Positions 33,523-41,443 of a stretch of 41,646 nt of DNA are shown piece by piece. Source of the DNA: PVC group bacterium (GTDB lineage: Bacteria; Verrucomicrobiota; Kiritimatiellia; CAIKKV01); the NCBI GenBank assembly GCA_945898015.1, contig CAMDGM010000031.1, positions 1 to 41,646 on the forward strand, given 5' to 3'. The notes below the pieces were generated by a model. That model saw only the letters and a program-made list of their open reading frames with translations. It did no database searches and was not told where the DNA came from. Every line of letters starts with the position of its first letter. The stretch's first letter is position 1. Position numbers and translations under genes: made by a program.

Positions 33523-35289
33523 TCAGTCCAGCAGGTGGGCGAGCTGGTTCAGGTTTCGGCCGTGCACGCCGGGGCGCGAGGCGCGGGCGAGAAGGTCGGC
33601 GTCGTCGGTCACCACGTAGCACCCCTCGTAGCGCGGGGCGTAGAACACCAGATCCTGCACGATCGCGTTGTCAGCCCGTTGTTCGTCCAGGCCGCCGCCG
33701 GAATAGATCACTTTGAGGGCGGGGGTGCGATCGGACTCCGAGCGTTCCGGTCCGTCGAAGTAGAGCCGGACCTCGCAGTCCCGCGATGTTTCCAGCGCGG
33801 CCGCCAACTTGTTCGCCAGGGATTCCCGGGCGCGGGCGTTGGGCTGTCCTTTTTCGAGAACGCCCTGGAACAGGTCCGGGCGGGAGAGCAGCAGGTTGTG
33901 GCCGTCCACCAGCAGCAGCACGTGGGCGAGCGGAAGGGAGAGGGTGTGGCGGAGGCGGTCGGAAGGCGCGCCGGAGGCGGGCGCGGCCATGCCGGCCGGG
34001 ATCAAGCCTTGCAGGAGCTGGTGCCGCTTGTCCGAGATTCGGCGAGTGATTTCCGGCGTGAAACCGGGTGGAAAGAGGAGGAAGGCTTTGGCGCCGCCGT
34101 CCAGGAAAGCGCGGACGGCATCGAGTTCTTCCAGAGTTTGCGCTGCGTTGACCCGGGCCAGCAGGGCGTTTTCGGCGCTTCCCGACCAGGCGGGTTCGCC
34201 GAGCGAGGCGGCGAGGGATTCGATCTCCCGGTCGAGGGCCTCCGCCAGTTCCGCGAGGCGGGGGTGGCGGTTCAGGGCGTGCTTGAGCGCCTCCCGCACC
34301 TCTTCGCGGGCCTGACGCAGGGTATCCAGCCGCTTGTGAAGATCGTGGCGATTTCCCATGGCGCGGTCCCGTTCGGCCTGCTGCTTGAGCGCCTCGCGCA
34401 CGTCGCTCAGGAGGTTGGCAGTGGCTTTATGGGAGTGGGCGGCGGACTCCATGGCCCGGAGGGGCAGCAGCCAGCGGCGGCTTTCGGCCGTCAGTTCGGC
34501 TTCCACGCCCTCTCGAATGCGGCGGTGTAGATCGCCCTGGGCATCGGCGAGGATTTGTTCCGCCGTTTTGGCCCGGGCGCTCGCTTCGGCGGTCCGGTTT
34601 TTTTGTTCAAGGAGTTTGGCTTCAAGTTCTTCAATCTTGAGCCGGTGTTGTTCCCGTTCACGAGTCAGGATGGCTTTGTCTTTTTCCGCGGACCGGTCTT
34701 CGCGACGGGCCTGTTCCTCGAGGTGCCGGAGTTTATCGCGCAATTGCACGAGTTCGGCGGGATCGGCAGCCTGGCCGGCGGGGCCGGTTGGAATTTTGAA
34801 AGAGGCGAGCCGGCCTAGAAAAGGGCCAAAATCGTTTTCGATTGTAGCGCGGGCTGTTTCGGCAGGGACGTCTCGGAAGGCGTTGGCCTCAGGGTATGCC
34901 TTGAGGTGGTCCCAGGCCTTGGTGCGGACGGCCTCGCGCGGGTCGAGCAGGAGTCCGCCAAGAAAGGCGGGTTCGCCGAAAAAGGCGCAGAAATTCGGGA
35001 AGCCGTGCTCCATCGCTTTGTCGGAAAGGACCACGATGAACTGGCCGAACAGGCTGGCCTCGCGAATCAGGTCCAGCAGCTCGGGTTCCGGTTGGCGGCG
35101 GGCGGCGAGCAAGGTTTTTACCCGTTTGCGAAGAACGGGCGCGCTGTCGGGCCGTGGAGAAAGGCCTTTCATCAGGTCGACCCGCGAGCGGGAAAAATCC
35201 AGGAGCAGTTTGGCAGGCACTTGGTCCAAGGCGTCCTGCAAGGCTTGCAGGATGGGAGCGGGCACGGGTTTTTGGTCGATTTCGAGCAT
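33523..35289 (-). CDS. Coiled-coil protein with C-terminal YacP-like NYN nuclease domain
   Basis: 588 aa. Residues ~1-170 are helical and unrecognised; ~175-260 is a Glu/Lys/Arg-rich coiled coil; ~260-420 is helical. The last ~150 residues form a YacP/NYN (PIN-like) domain: VLLLVDGHNLLLS, VRLYFDGPER, DEQRADNAIVQDL and CYVVTDDADLL give the acidic metal-binding residues. YacP/NYN proteins are RNases or relatives. It starts 6 nt after the C39-like peptidase stop with no clear ribosome site of its own, so translation coupling is likely. Double-glycine positions occur before the NYN part (FLDGGAKAF) but a cleavage site is only conjecture. Confidence 0.8.
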   Translation of the reverse strand: MLEIDQKPVPAPILQALQDALDQVPAKLLLDFSRSRVDLMKGLSPRPDSAPVLRKRVKTLLAARRQPEPELLDLIREASLFGQFIVVLSDKAMEHGFPNFCAFFGEPAFLGGLLLDPREAVRTKAWDHLKAYPEANAFRDVPAETARATIENDFGPFLGRLASFKIPTGPAGQAADPAELVQLRDKLRHLEEQARREDRSAEKDKAILTREREQHRLKIEELEAKLLEQKNRTAEASARAKTAEQILADAQGDLHRRIREGVEAELTAESRRWLLPLRAMESAAHSHKATANLLSDVREALKQQAERDRAMGNRHDLHKRLDTLRQAREEVREALKHALNRHPRLAELAEALDREIESLAASLGEPAWSGSAENALLARVNAAQTLEELDAVRAFLDGGAKAFLLFPPGFTPEITRRISDKRHQLLQGLIPAGMAAPASGAPSDRLRHTLSLPLAHVLLLVDGHNLLLSRPDLFQGVLEKGQPNARARESLANKLAAALETSRDCEVRLYFDGPERSESDRTPALKVIYSGGGLDEQRADNAIVQDLVFYAPRYEGCYVVTDDADLLARASRPGVHGRNLNQLAHLLD

Positions 35290-35295
35290 GATGCG

Positions 35296-36189
35296 TCAGG
35301 CGCTCAGGCGCCCCTCCTTCCAGATGAATGTGGTCATGAGCGAGGTGAGTTGGGCGACGATGGCGGCAACGTCGGCATTGCGCCGGATTCGCAGGCCGGC
35401 GGCGTCCGCGATGATCCGGTAGTCGCGAAATTGGCGGTGCACATCGCCGACGGAGATGCGATGGCGGCCGCCGACCCAGTGGAAGGCGTTTCGGACAATC
35501 GTCTCTTCGTACCGGTCCAGCACCTGGCTGAGCTTTTCGCCACCGCGGACGGGATAGCGGCCGCCGCAGGCGCGCTTGACGATTTCCACCAGGTCGCGGG
35601 TCATGCCGGCCGCAGTTTCGCCGGATCCGGTTTCGCAGAGCTTGAGAAAGTCATCCGAGATTTTCCAGCGCGGCCCCTTGTGGTCTTTTCGGTTGAGCAG
35701 GATGGCGAAATGTTGCGAGGGCTCGTCGTGACGCACGGGGTCGGCCTCGTTCCAGCTGTTGTTGAGCAGCCCTTTTTCGGACCAGCGGCTGAAGATGGGC
35801 TGGCGCAGGTTCGGATCGTTGACGATGAAGGTGTCGGTCTCTTCCAGGTAACCGATCAAGGCGACCCAGTGTTCGAAATCCTTGACGAGCAGGATGGCGG
35901 GGAATCCTTTGATCAGGTGCTGGCGGAGGCGGTCGGCGAAGGCGGCGCCCTTGGATTTCCGGAATCCCTCGAGGAATTGGCATTCCGTGCGATAGGAGGC
36001 GGCAGCCCGGCGGATGTCCGTCTCATCCTGGCCGCGCTTGTAGCGTTTCCAGTAGGAGAGGCCGCTGGCGCGGGCCACCTCGTGTTGATCGGCGTCGACG
36101 CCGAGGACGTGCAGGCAATAGGAAAGGCTGCACGGGCCGCAATGGCTAGGAGACTGGGCTTGAGTAAAAAAAGTGCAATCGTCTGTCAT
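35296..36189 (-). CDS. C39-like (papain-fold) cysteine peptidase domain protein
   Basis: 297 aa. 'SHCGPCSLSYCLHVLGV' carries the catalytic-type cysteine and oxyanion Gln/Ser region (Q is replaced by S, H or C here), 'FEHWVALIGY' the histidine and 'IVNDP' the aspartate, all as in C39 or C39-like bacteriocin-processing peptidases. The second half (about 180-297) is unrecognised. No membrane segment, so not an ABC exporter. Operon partner is the NYN/coiled-coil gene; the promoter would be in the AT-rich gap before the alkaline phosphatase. A peptidase cleaving an operon partner is plausible but inferred. Confidence 0.75.
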   Translation of the reverse strand: MTDDCTFFTQAQSPSHCGPCSLSYCLHVLGVDADQHEVARASGLSYWKRYKRGQDETDIRRAAASYRTECQFLEGFRKSKGAAFADRLRQHLIKGFPAILLVKDFEHWVALIGYLEETDTFIVNDPNLRQPIFSRWSEKGLLNNSWNEADPVRHDEPSQHFAILLNRKDHKGPRWKISDDFLKLCETGSGETAAGMTRDLVEIVKRACGGRYPVRGGEKLSQVLDRYEETIVRNAFHWVGGRHRISVGDVHRQFRDYRIIADAAGLRIRRNADVAAIVAQLTSLMTTFIWKEGRLSA

Positions 36190-36376
36190 AGCCGTGTGTG
36201 TGGATAAAGGGCTGAGTTACAGAAGGTTTGTTTATCGAGATAAGAGTATGCCACAAAAACCGGAGAAGGACAATTATTAGGTTTATTTATCATATAAATA
36301 CAGGAGGCCGGGCTATTTTCGGCATTTTGGCAGCGCTTTCTTGTGGCGGGCATGCAGTAAGCGTATACTCGAACAA
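36190..36376. promoter_or_regulatory. AT-rich divergent intergenic region
   Basis: 187 bp between the C39-like gene and phoA, clearly AT-richer than the surroundings. It contains TTATC-GA-GATAA (an inverted repeat around 36233-36246) and a near palindrome around ATTTATCATATAAAT (36284-36298). These fit divergent promoters, but no unique -35/-10 pair stands out. Confidence 0.4.
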
Positions 36377-37753
36377 ATGAATAAACGTGGCTTCCTCGTA
36401 ATCGGGCTGTCCCTCTGGTTGGTGTTTCCGGATGGCGGGCTGGCGCAGACGAATCAAGCGCCGGCCATCCATTCCCCCCGAAACGTGATTCTGATGATTG
36501 CCGATGGGGCTGGCTTCACCCAGTTCCGGGCGGCCTCCCTTTTTCTGACCGGGCAGAGCAACGGGCTTGCGTGTGACGCGTTTCCCGTGAAGTTGGCGGT
36601 GAGCACCTTTTCGTCCAGCGGGCAGGGCTATAATCCGCGCGTGGCGGCGACCAATCCGGCGTATGTGATTGGCTATCCCACGGACTCGGCGGCGGCGGCC
36701 ACGGCGATGGCGACCGGCTATAAAACCGCCAATGGCGCGCTGGGTGTGGACACCCAGAATCGTCCGTTTTCCAATGTGGTCGAGGTGGCGTCGGCCTCCG
36801 GTCGATCTGCGGGCCTGATCACGACCGTGCCGCTTAGCCACGCCACGCCGGCGGGATTCGGGGCGCATTCGCAGGATCGGGGGCAGTATGCCGGGATTGC
36901 GGACGAGATGGTGCTGAAGAGTCCGTTAACCGTGTTGATGGGCGGGGGGCATCCGCTGTATGACGTGAATGGGAATCTTTATCCGGTTCCACGCCGGTTT
37001 GATTATGTGGGCGGCTTCGAATTGTGGGAAAAGATCCGGAAAAACGAGGCGGTCGGGGTGCGGATCGCGACCGCGCCGGCGGGTCCCTGGACGCTGGTGG
37101 AGGATCGGTCCGCGTTTGTGGCCCTGGCGACGGGCGCCGTGCCGGCCCGTGTGCTGGGCGTGGCCAGGGTCACCCAGACGCTGCAGCAGGAACGGTCGGC
37201 CAGCCGGGATTGGAACGGGGACGGAAAGGTCAATGCCGCCGACGCGGCCTCCGAGCCGGCGTTTGGGGATCCGTTCGTGCCCAATGTGCCCACGCTGTCG
37301 GAAATGGCGCGGGCCGCGCTGAATGTGCTGGACGATAATCCCCGCGGTCTTTTCCTGATGATCGAAGGCGGCGCCGTGGATTGGGCGGGGCACAACAACC
37401 AGGCCGGCCGGATGATCGAGGAGCTGGCTGATTTTAATGATGCGATCCGGACGGTCTGCGAGTGGGTCGAGGCACATGGGGGCTGGGAGGACACCTTGCT
37501 GGTGGTCACGGCGGATCATGAAACGGGGTATCTTCAAATGGCGGCCGGCGGGGCGGTGGAAAAAAAGGGGAAGATGCCCGGCCTGACCTGGCTTCAGAAG
37601 GGGCATACGAATCAGCTGGTTCCGTTTTTTGCCAAGGGGCGCCATGCCGATCATTTTACCGGGCGCGTCCGGGGCACAGATCCGGTGCGGGGCCCCTATC
37701 TAGACAACACGGACATTGGCCGGATTCTGCTGGATACCTTGCGCGCGCCGTAA
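36377..37753 (+). CDS. phoA: Alkaline phosphatase (PhoA family) with dockerin-like Ca loop insert
   Basis: 458 aa from the ATG at 36377, which gives a signal peptide MNKRGFLVIGLSLWLVFP...LAQ. It hydrolyses phosphomonoesters in the periplasm or outside. Nucleophile Ser104 in TDSAAAATAMATGYKT; metal ligands D43 (IADGAG), SHATPA, IEGGAVDWAGH, TADHETG and GHTNQLVP are all present. Around 278-292 it carries DWNGDGKVNAAD, a Ca-binding EF-hand/dockerin-type loop not found in E. coli PhoA. No strong Shine-Dalgarno. No Pho regulon box was found. Confidence 0.93.
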   Translation: MNKRGFLVIGLSLWLVFPDGGLAQTNQAPAIHSPRNVILMIADGAGFTQFRAASLFLTGQSNGLACDAFPVKLAVSTFSSSGQGYNPRVAATNPAYVIGYPTDSAAAATAMATGYKTANGALGVDTQNRPFSNVVEVASASGRSAGLITTVPLSHATPAGFGAHSQDRGQYAGIADEMVLKSPLTVLMGGGHPLYDVNGNLYPVPRRFDYVGGFELWEKIRKNEAVGVRIATAPAGPWTLVEDRSAFVALATGAVPARVLGVARVTQTLQQERSASRDWNGDGKVNAADAASEPAFGDPFVPNVPTLSEMARAALNVLDDNPRGLFLMIEGGAVDWAGHNNQAGRMIEELADFNDAIRTVCEWVEAHGGWEDTLLVVTADHETGYLQMAAGGAVEKKGKMPGLTWLQKGHTNQLVPFFAKGRHADHFTGRVRGTDPVRGPYLDNTDIGRILLDTLRAP

Positions 37754-37769
37754 CGAGATTGGGTAGGGC

Positions 37770-38153
37770 TCACCACAACACCTTCACCGGGTAGCGGTGG
37801 ATCATGCTGTCGGGGGAGACCAGGGGGATGCCCTGCTGGATCGCTTCGCAAATCAACAGGCGGTCGAAGGGATCGCGATGTACCTCGGGCAGTTTCGGCA
37901 GCGTGAAGATTGCCTCGTTGCTCAAGGGCAAGGCGGTCAGCCCCGATTGAATGGCGAGGGCGAGGATACGATCGACGGGAAAATCCAATTGCAGTTTTCC
38001 CAGGCCAACCTTGATTTGAATTTCCAGGAGCGAGACCTGGCTGAAGAACACCACGGACTCCTCGTCCTTCAACGTGGTGAGCAGCGACCGTTCGAATCGG
38101 GCGGGCTCCCCCAGCCACCAGAGCAGGGCGCTGGTGTCCAGCAAGGCTCTCAC
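37770..38153 (-). CDS. vapC: PIN-domain toxin (VapC type)
   Basis: 127 aa. PIN fold RNase toxin with acidic residues in LLDTSALLWWL, SLLEIQIK, DPFDRLLICEA and SPDSMI. It starts at a GTG that overlaps the antitoxin stop (GTGA at 38150-38153), the usual antitoxin-first order. It ends 17 nt from the end of phoA on the opposite strand. Confidence 0.92.
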   Translation of the reverse strand: MRALLDTSALLWWLGEPARFERSLLTTLKDEESVVFFSQVSLLEIQIKVGLGKLQLDFPVDRILALAIQSGLTALPLSNEAIFTLPKLPEVHRDPFDRLLICEAIQQGIPLVSPDSMIHRYPVKVLW

Positions 38154-38398
38154 CGCGCCCCCTCGAAGTCGCGGATCACGTCTTCCGGCGTGGCGTCGAA
38201 GTCCGGGGCCATGTGGATTTGACCGCTCGCCAGGCCGGGAGTCTTGGGCTGGGCTTGGGTTCCCTGAGGGAGCGGCGCGATCAGGAAAGCCGAACGGTTA
38301 TGCTTGAGCACCAGGGTCGTCTGCCCCCGTTCCGCGAGCAACCCGTACCGGGAAAGCTTCGCCTTCGCCTCCGTGAAAGGAATAGTGGTCTTATTCAT
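38150..38398 (-). CDS. Phd/YefM-type antitoxin
   Basis: 82 aa. N-terminal 'IPFTEAKAKLSRYGLLAERGQTTLVLKHNRSAFLIAP' is the Phd/YefM DNA-binding domain (helix, strand repeat). The C-terminal 30 residues are the flexible toxin-binding tail (FDATPEDVIRDFEGAR). It binds and neutralises the PIN toxin and represses its own promoter; the operator should be in the gap after 38398. Confidence 0.9.
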   Translation of the reverse strand: MNKTTIPFTEAKAKLSRYGLLAERGQTTLVLKHNRSAFLIAPLPQGTQAQPKTPGLASGQIHMAPDFDATPEDVIRDFEGAR

Positions 38399-38868
38399 GA
38401 GAATATCTAACCAGAATGGAGACCACTATGCAAGCTAAACTGGCGCCGCGCTGGCGGTGTCGCAGGTCCGGGGTCCGACTGGCGGTGGTGGGGCTTATCA
38501 TTGCGGCTTGCGTCGTTTCGGGCGTCCCCTGCCGGCTGCGCGATGGCGGGTCCCGTGAAAAGCCCGAAGAGGGTTTTGATGTAGCGCCGGCATTTCCATG
38601 CCGTCGACACAGGCCGTGCGTGTCCCGAAGGGACGCATCTCCTGTTCCTGGACGTTCGCTTGTTTTGACAGCGTGGAAGTTCGATAGTTCACTATTAGCC
38701 GCACGGCATTGGCGAACGAGTGGGTGTTCAGGCGGACGTTCGCTGATGATGAAAACAGAACCATACCGGCGGAGGACCGCCGGCTCCATCAGGATGGTTT
38801 GAGATTGTGGAGCCGGCATGCCGAAACCTACAGAAAAACGGTGCCAACCACGCCGCGGAAGTAACTTT
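38399..38868. repeat. Non-coding region derived from a repeat family
   Basis: 470 bp without a supportable gene. A 22-mer at 38503-38524 matches 141-162 of the left repeat with one mismatch, and CGTGAAAAGCCCGA at 38554-38567 is identical to 846-859. A 'TGTAGCGCCG' followed by a hairpin (CGGCAT-TTCC-ATGCCG, 38588-38603) parallels the 'TGTAGCGCCGCACT' hairpin of the left array. ATAGT-TC-ACTAT and two GGACGTTCGCT copies (38651 and 38738 region) also occur. A 128-aa frame at 38416 is Arg/Ser-rich and not family-like. Confidence 0.55.
38759..38799. repeat. Compound inverted repeat (hairpin)
   Basis: Outer stem AACCAT (38759-38764) / ATGGTT (38794-38799) encloses a perfect inner stem CCGGCGG (38766-38772) / CCGCCGG (38777-38783) with an AGGA loop. 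It lies 70 nt from the stop of the lipoprotein gene on the minus strand. It may be a mobile-like hairpin element or a bidirectional terminator without a clear T tract; CGGCATGCCG follows at 38813-38822. Confidence 0.6.
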
Positions 38869-39297
38869 TTACTTCCGGCGCTGGGGCCCGGTGGGCGAAA
38901 GCGTTCGGCCGGCCGGTGAAGCCGGGGCGGGTGGCGGAGTCGATACGGGTTTGACGGTGGCGGTGGCTTCGCGCGGATGAGATAAAAAGACCTTTTTATA
39001 GCCGGCCCGTTGAAGGGTCGGGTAGACGAGCTGCAGAGAGGCGGGGGAGGCGCCGGCTGCCATTTCCACAATGATTTCCGTTTCGGCGCCGGCCCCGGCG
39101 CGCTTGAGCGCGCCGGGGAGTCGGTCCAGTTCCACCCACCGGTTGTCCACGAGGAACTGGTTTTCGCCCTGCGCTTTCACGATCACCCGGGCCAGCGGTT
39201 CGCCTGTCGTGGCACAGCCGGGGCTCATTGTCAGGAGCGACAGGCTTCCGAAGGCGAGGAGGAGGGCGGGAAGAAATGGGCGGAGGGAGTGTTTCAT
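38869..39297 (-). CDS. Putative lipoprotein with ExbD/TolR-like periplasmic domain
   Basis: 142 aa from the ATG at 39297, which overlaps the GT9 stop. Signal segment 'LPALLLAFGSLSLLTMSPGC' ends at a possible lipobox cysteine (SPGC, somewhat unusual). The middle (VIVKAQGENQFLVDNRWVEL...LVYPTLQRAGYKKVFL) has the beta-alpha-beta layout of ExbD/TolR periplasmic domains. A Pro/Ala-rich tail follows. No ExbB/TolQ partner is visible, so it is not a canonical motor subunit. Confidence 0.6.
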   Translation of the reverse strand: MKHSLRPFLPALLLAFGSLSLLTMSPGCATTGEPLARVIVKAQGENQFLVDNRWVELDRLPGALKRAGAGAETEIIVEMAAGASPASLQLVYPTLQRAGYKKVFLSHPREATATVKPVSTPPPAPASPAGRTLSPTGPQRRK

Positions 39298-40529
39298 GTT
39301 AGTGGGGCGGGTTTGTGGGTTTCGAGCAGGGCGCGCACGTGCGCCAGGACTTCGTCGGGGGTGATTCGCTTCATGCACTGGGCATCCCGGCAGGGCGAAA
39401 AGCGGTGGTTCAGCATGTTGACGCACGGACTGCAGGCCAGACCCGCCGTGAGGGCGATTTTGCGGGCGCCGAGCGGGCCATAAAGCTGGGGCGTTTCAGG
39501 CCCGAAGAGCACGACCTCTCCGATGGGTGTCAGGGAGGCAAAATGGCCGGGTCCGCTGTCGTTGGTGACGAGCACGGCGGACAGGGTGTAGAGCGCAAAC
39601 ACTTCCCGCAAGGTGGTTTGGCCGGCCAGGCAGAGGCACCGGCCCGGCCGGTTGATCTCCCGGACCAGCGCTTCCGCGCCCGCTTGTTCCCCCGGAGCGC
39701 CGGTCAGGATCACCAGCGACTCGGGCTGTTCGTCGAGAATGCGGCGGCCGAGCTCGACAAAGGAAGCGTCGGGCCAGCGCCGCAGCGGCAGCAGGTCGCT
39801 GCAGTTGGGGTTGAGCAGGACGATCGGGCCCCTGGGGTCGCGGCCGGACAGCGCGCGGATTTTTTCGCGGACCGAGCGGAGGTCCTCGCCGGACGGGCTG
39901 AAGACCGGCAGGGGGCCGGTCTTGACAACGTCCTTGAGCATGGGGACCTGGTCGGGGGCATGAAAGAGGGCGCGGGTCAGGGCGAGGAACGTTTCGCTCA
40001 CATGGCGGTGAAAGCCGTAGTTGAGTTCATGCGTGAAGAGGCGGCCCCGGTAGGGGCCCTCGGCGGTGAAGTTCCGGTATCCCGCCCGGCGGGGGGCGCC
40101 CGTGAGCCAGGTGATGATGGCCGAGGAGCGCGTCAGGCCTTCGAGGTCGACGGCGCCGTCGATCTTTTCCCGGCGGATCCGGAGGAGCGCGGTGATCATG
40201 TCTTTGGCGAATACACCCAGGCCGGTTTCGCGGACCGTGATGATATTTTCCGGTGGAAAGTAGGGCAGGATGTCGAGGATGGGCCGGTTGGGCGCGAAGA
40301 GAAGGATGAAGACGTTGGCGCGGCCGACCTGGCGGACGGCCTCTTCGAAGGCGGCGCTGGCGAGCACGGAAGAGCCCATCTCGATCAATTTGACGAACAG
40401 GATGCGGCGCGGGGGGGTGTAGGGCGCCCGGGACCGGAACAGGCGGCGGATGTTTTCCACGGCGGTCAAGGCCGCGCAAACCGGTTTTCCGACGATCAGG
40501 TCCAGCAGGCGGATGGTCTCGGGTTTCAT
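39294..40529 (-). CDS. Glycosyltransferase family 9 (heptosyltransferase-like)
   Basis: 411 aa. 'ILFVKLIEMGSSVLASAAFEEAV' is the GT9 N-terminus, 'LNPNCSDLLPLRRWP' and 'LVTNDSGPGHFASL' (nucleotide-sugar site) and 'VLFGPETPQLYGPLG' follow. The C-terminal cysteines (C-x2-C and HRFSPCRDAQCM) occur in a GT9 subgroup. It likely adds a heptose or related sugar to the LPS core or another surface glycan. ATGA overlaps join it to the NDK-like gene before it and to the lipoprotein gene after it. Confidence 0.9.
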   Translation of the reverse strand: MKPETIRLLDLIVGKPVCAALTAVENIRRLFRSRAPYTPPRRILFVKLIEMGSSVLASAAFEEAVRQVGRANVFILLFAPNRPILDILPYFPPENIITVRETGLGVFAKDMITALLRIRREKIDGAVDLEGLTRSSAIITWLTGAPRRAGYRNFTAEGPYRGRLFTHELNYGFHRHVSETFLALTRALFHAPDQVPMLKDVVKTGPLPVFSPSGEDLRSVREKIRALSGRDPRGPIVLLNPNCSDLLPLRRWPDASFVELGRRILDEQPESLVILTGAPGEQAGAEALVREINRPGRCLCLAGQTTLREVFALYTLSAVLVTNDSGPGHFASLTPIGEVVLFGPETPQLYGPLGARKIALTAGLACSPCVNMLNHRFSPCRDAQCMKRITPDEVLAHVRALLETHKPAPLT

Positions 40530-41443
40530 AGCGCGCCGGTTTTAACGAGTTCCAGCAGGCGCGCGGCCAGCACGTCCGTGTCGAGATCTTCCAGGGATTC
40601 GATGAGGGGTTCGGGCTTGCCGTCGCGGGTGATGACGGGGTTGTCTTCCCGCCAGCGGAGCACCCGGTCCAGGGGGAGTCCGGCGGCGGAAAGGAGCTGC
40701 CACAGCGGGTCGCGGGTCAGGGGGAAGCCGGGAATCCAGAGGTTTTTTTCGATCAGCGCCTCGAACGGCGAGGCGCTGGCATGAATGACGTTTTCACGGT
40801 AGGTCACGGTCAGGCCGGCGTCCTTCTGCGCGGCATGCAGGCCGCCGCGGATGGAGGCGGGGTTGGCGGCCGCGGGATTGGTGGAGCCGATCACCTTGGC
40901 GCGGAAGGCGTGCCAGGGGAGGACGGCGGCGTCGAATTCCACGACCATGAGCTTCAGGACGGCGGCGGGGGCGGTGAATAGATCGCGGATGGAGGGATAA
41001 AAGCCGTTGAGCACATAGGCTTGAAGCTCGGGCAGGAAGATGACGTAAAGCCCGCCCGCGAGTTTCTGGGCTTTTTGCGCGGCCCACAGGGCGTTGAGCG
41101 CTTCGCCGGTGAGGCCGAGCTTTTTCTGGGCGCTCAGGCCGCTCAGGATGCGGCCCTGTTTGAGCGCGTCGTCCCACGGCGTGTGGAACAGGTCGAGGAA
41201 GCGGGCGCGGGCCTCGGGCCCGACGAAGAGAGCGGCCGGGTTGTCGCAGGTGCCGACGCGGGCGTTGACGGCGTAGTGGCGGTCGATGGCGCCGGTGGCG
41301 CGGACCTGGTCGCCGGTCAGGAGGATCTGGTGGACGATCCGCACGCCGTTTTGGGCGAAGGCGGCGGCGATAAAGTCGAGCGCGGCCGTGTTGTGGACGG
41401 CGTGCGGCTTGATGAAGGCAAGGGCTTGGTTAAGTCTAGTCAT
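40526..41443 (-). CDS. Nucleoside-diphosphate-kinase-like protein with insertion and C-terminal extension
   Basis: 305 aa, about twice the usual NDK (140). 'ALAFIKPHAV' (K12), 'IGSTNPAAANPASIRGG' (N189, R199) and 'ENVIHASASPFEA' (H221 at the phospho-histidine position) match NDK motifs RTLxIIKPDAV, GxTxPxxAxPGTIRGD and NxxHGSDS. An insertion of about 90 residues (75-165) separates the first from the rest, and about 70 residues are added after 235. It may be an active NDK variant or one with another phosphoryl acceptor. First gene of the operon; its ATG at 41443 has no strong ribosome site. Confidence 0.75.
   Translation of the reverse strand: MTRLNQALAFIKPHAVHNTAALDFIAAAFAQNGVRIVHQILLTGDQVRATGAIDRHYAVNARVGTCDNPAALFVGPEARARFLDLFHTPWDDALKQGRILSGLSAQKKLGLTGEALNALWAAQKAQKLAGGLYVIFLPELQAYVLNGFYPSIRDLFTAPAAVLKLMVVEFDAAVLPWHAFRAKVIGSTNPAAANPASIRGGLHAAQKDAGLTVTYRENVIHASASPFEALIEKNLWIPGFPLTRDPLWQLLSAAGLPLDRVLRWREDNPVITRDGKPEPLIESLEDLDTDVLAARLLELVKTGAL

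Noticed and set aside
38416..38802. 128-codon frame with a hydrophobic stretch, upstream of the lipoprotein
   Set aside because: The hydrophobic stretch is short, the rest is Arg/Ser-rich, and the DNA is repeat-related; no homologue recognised.
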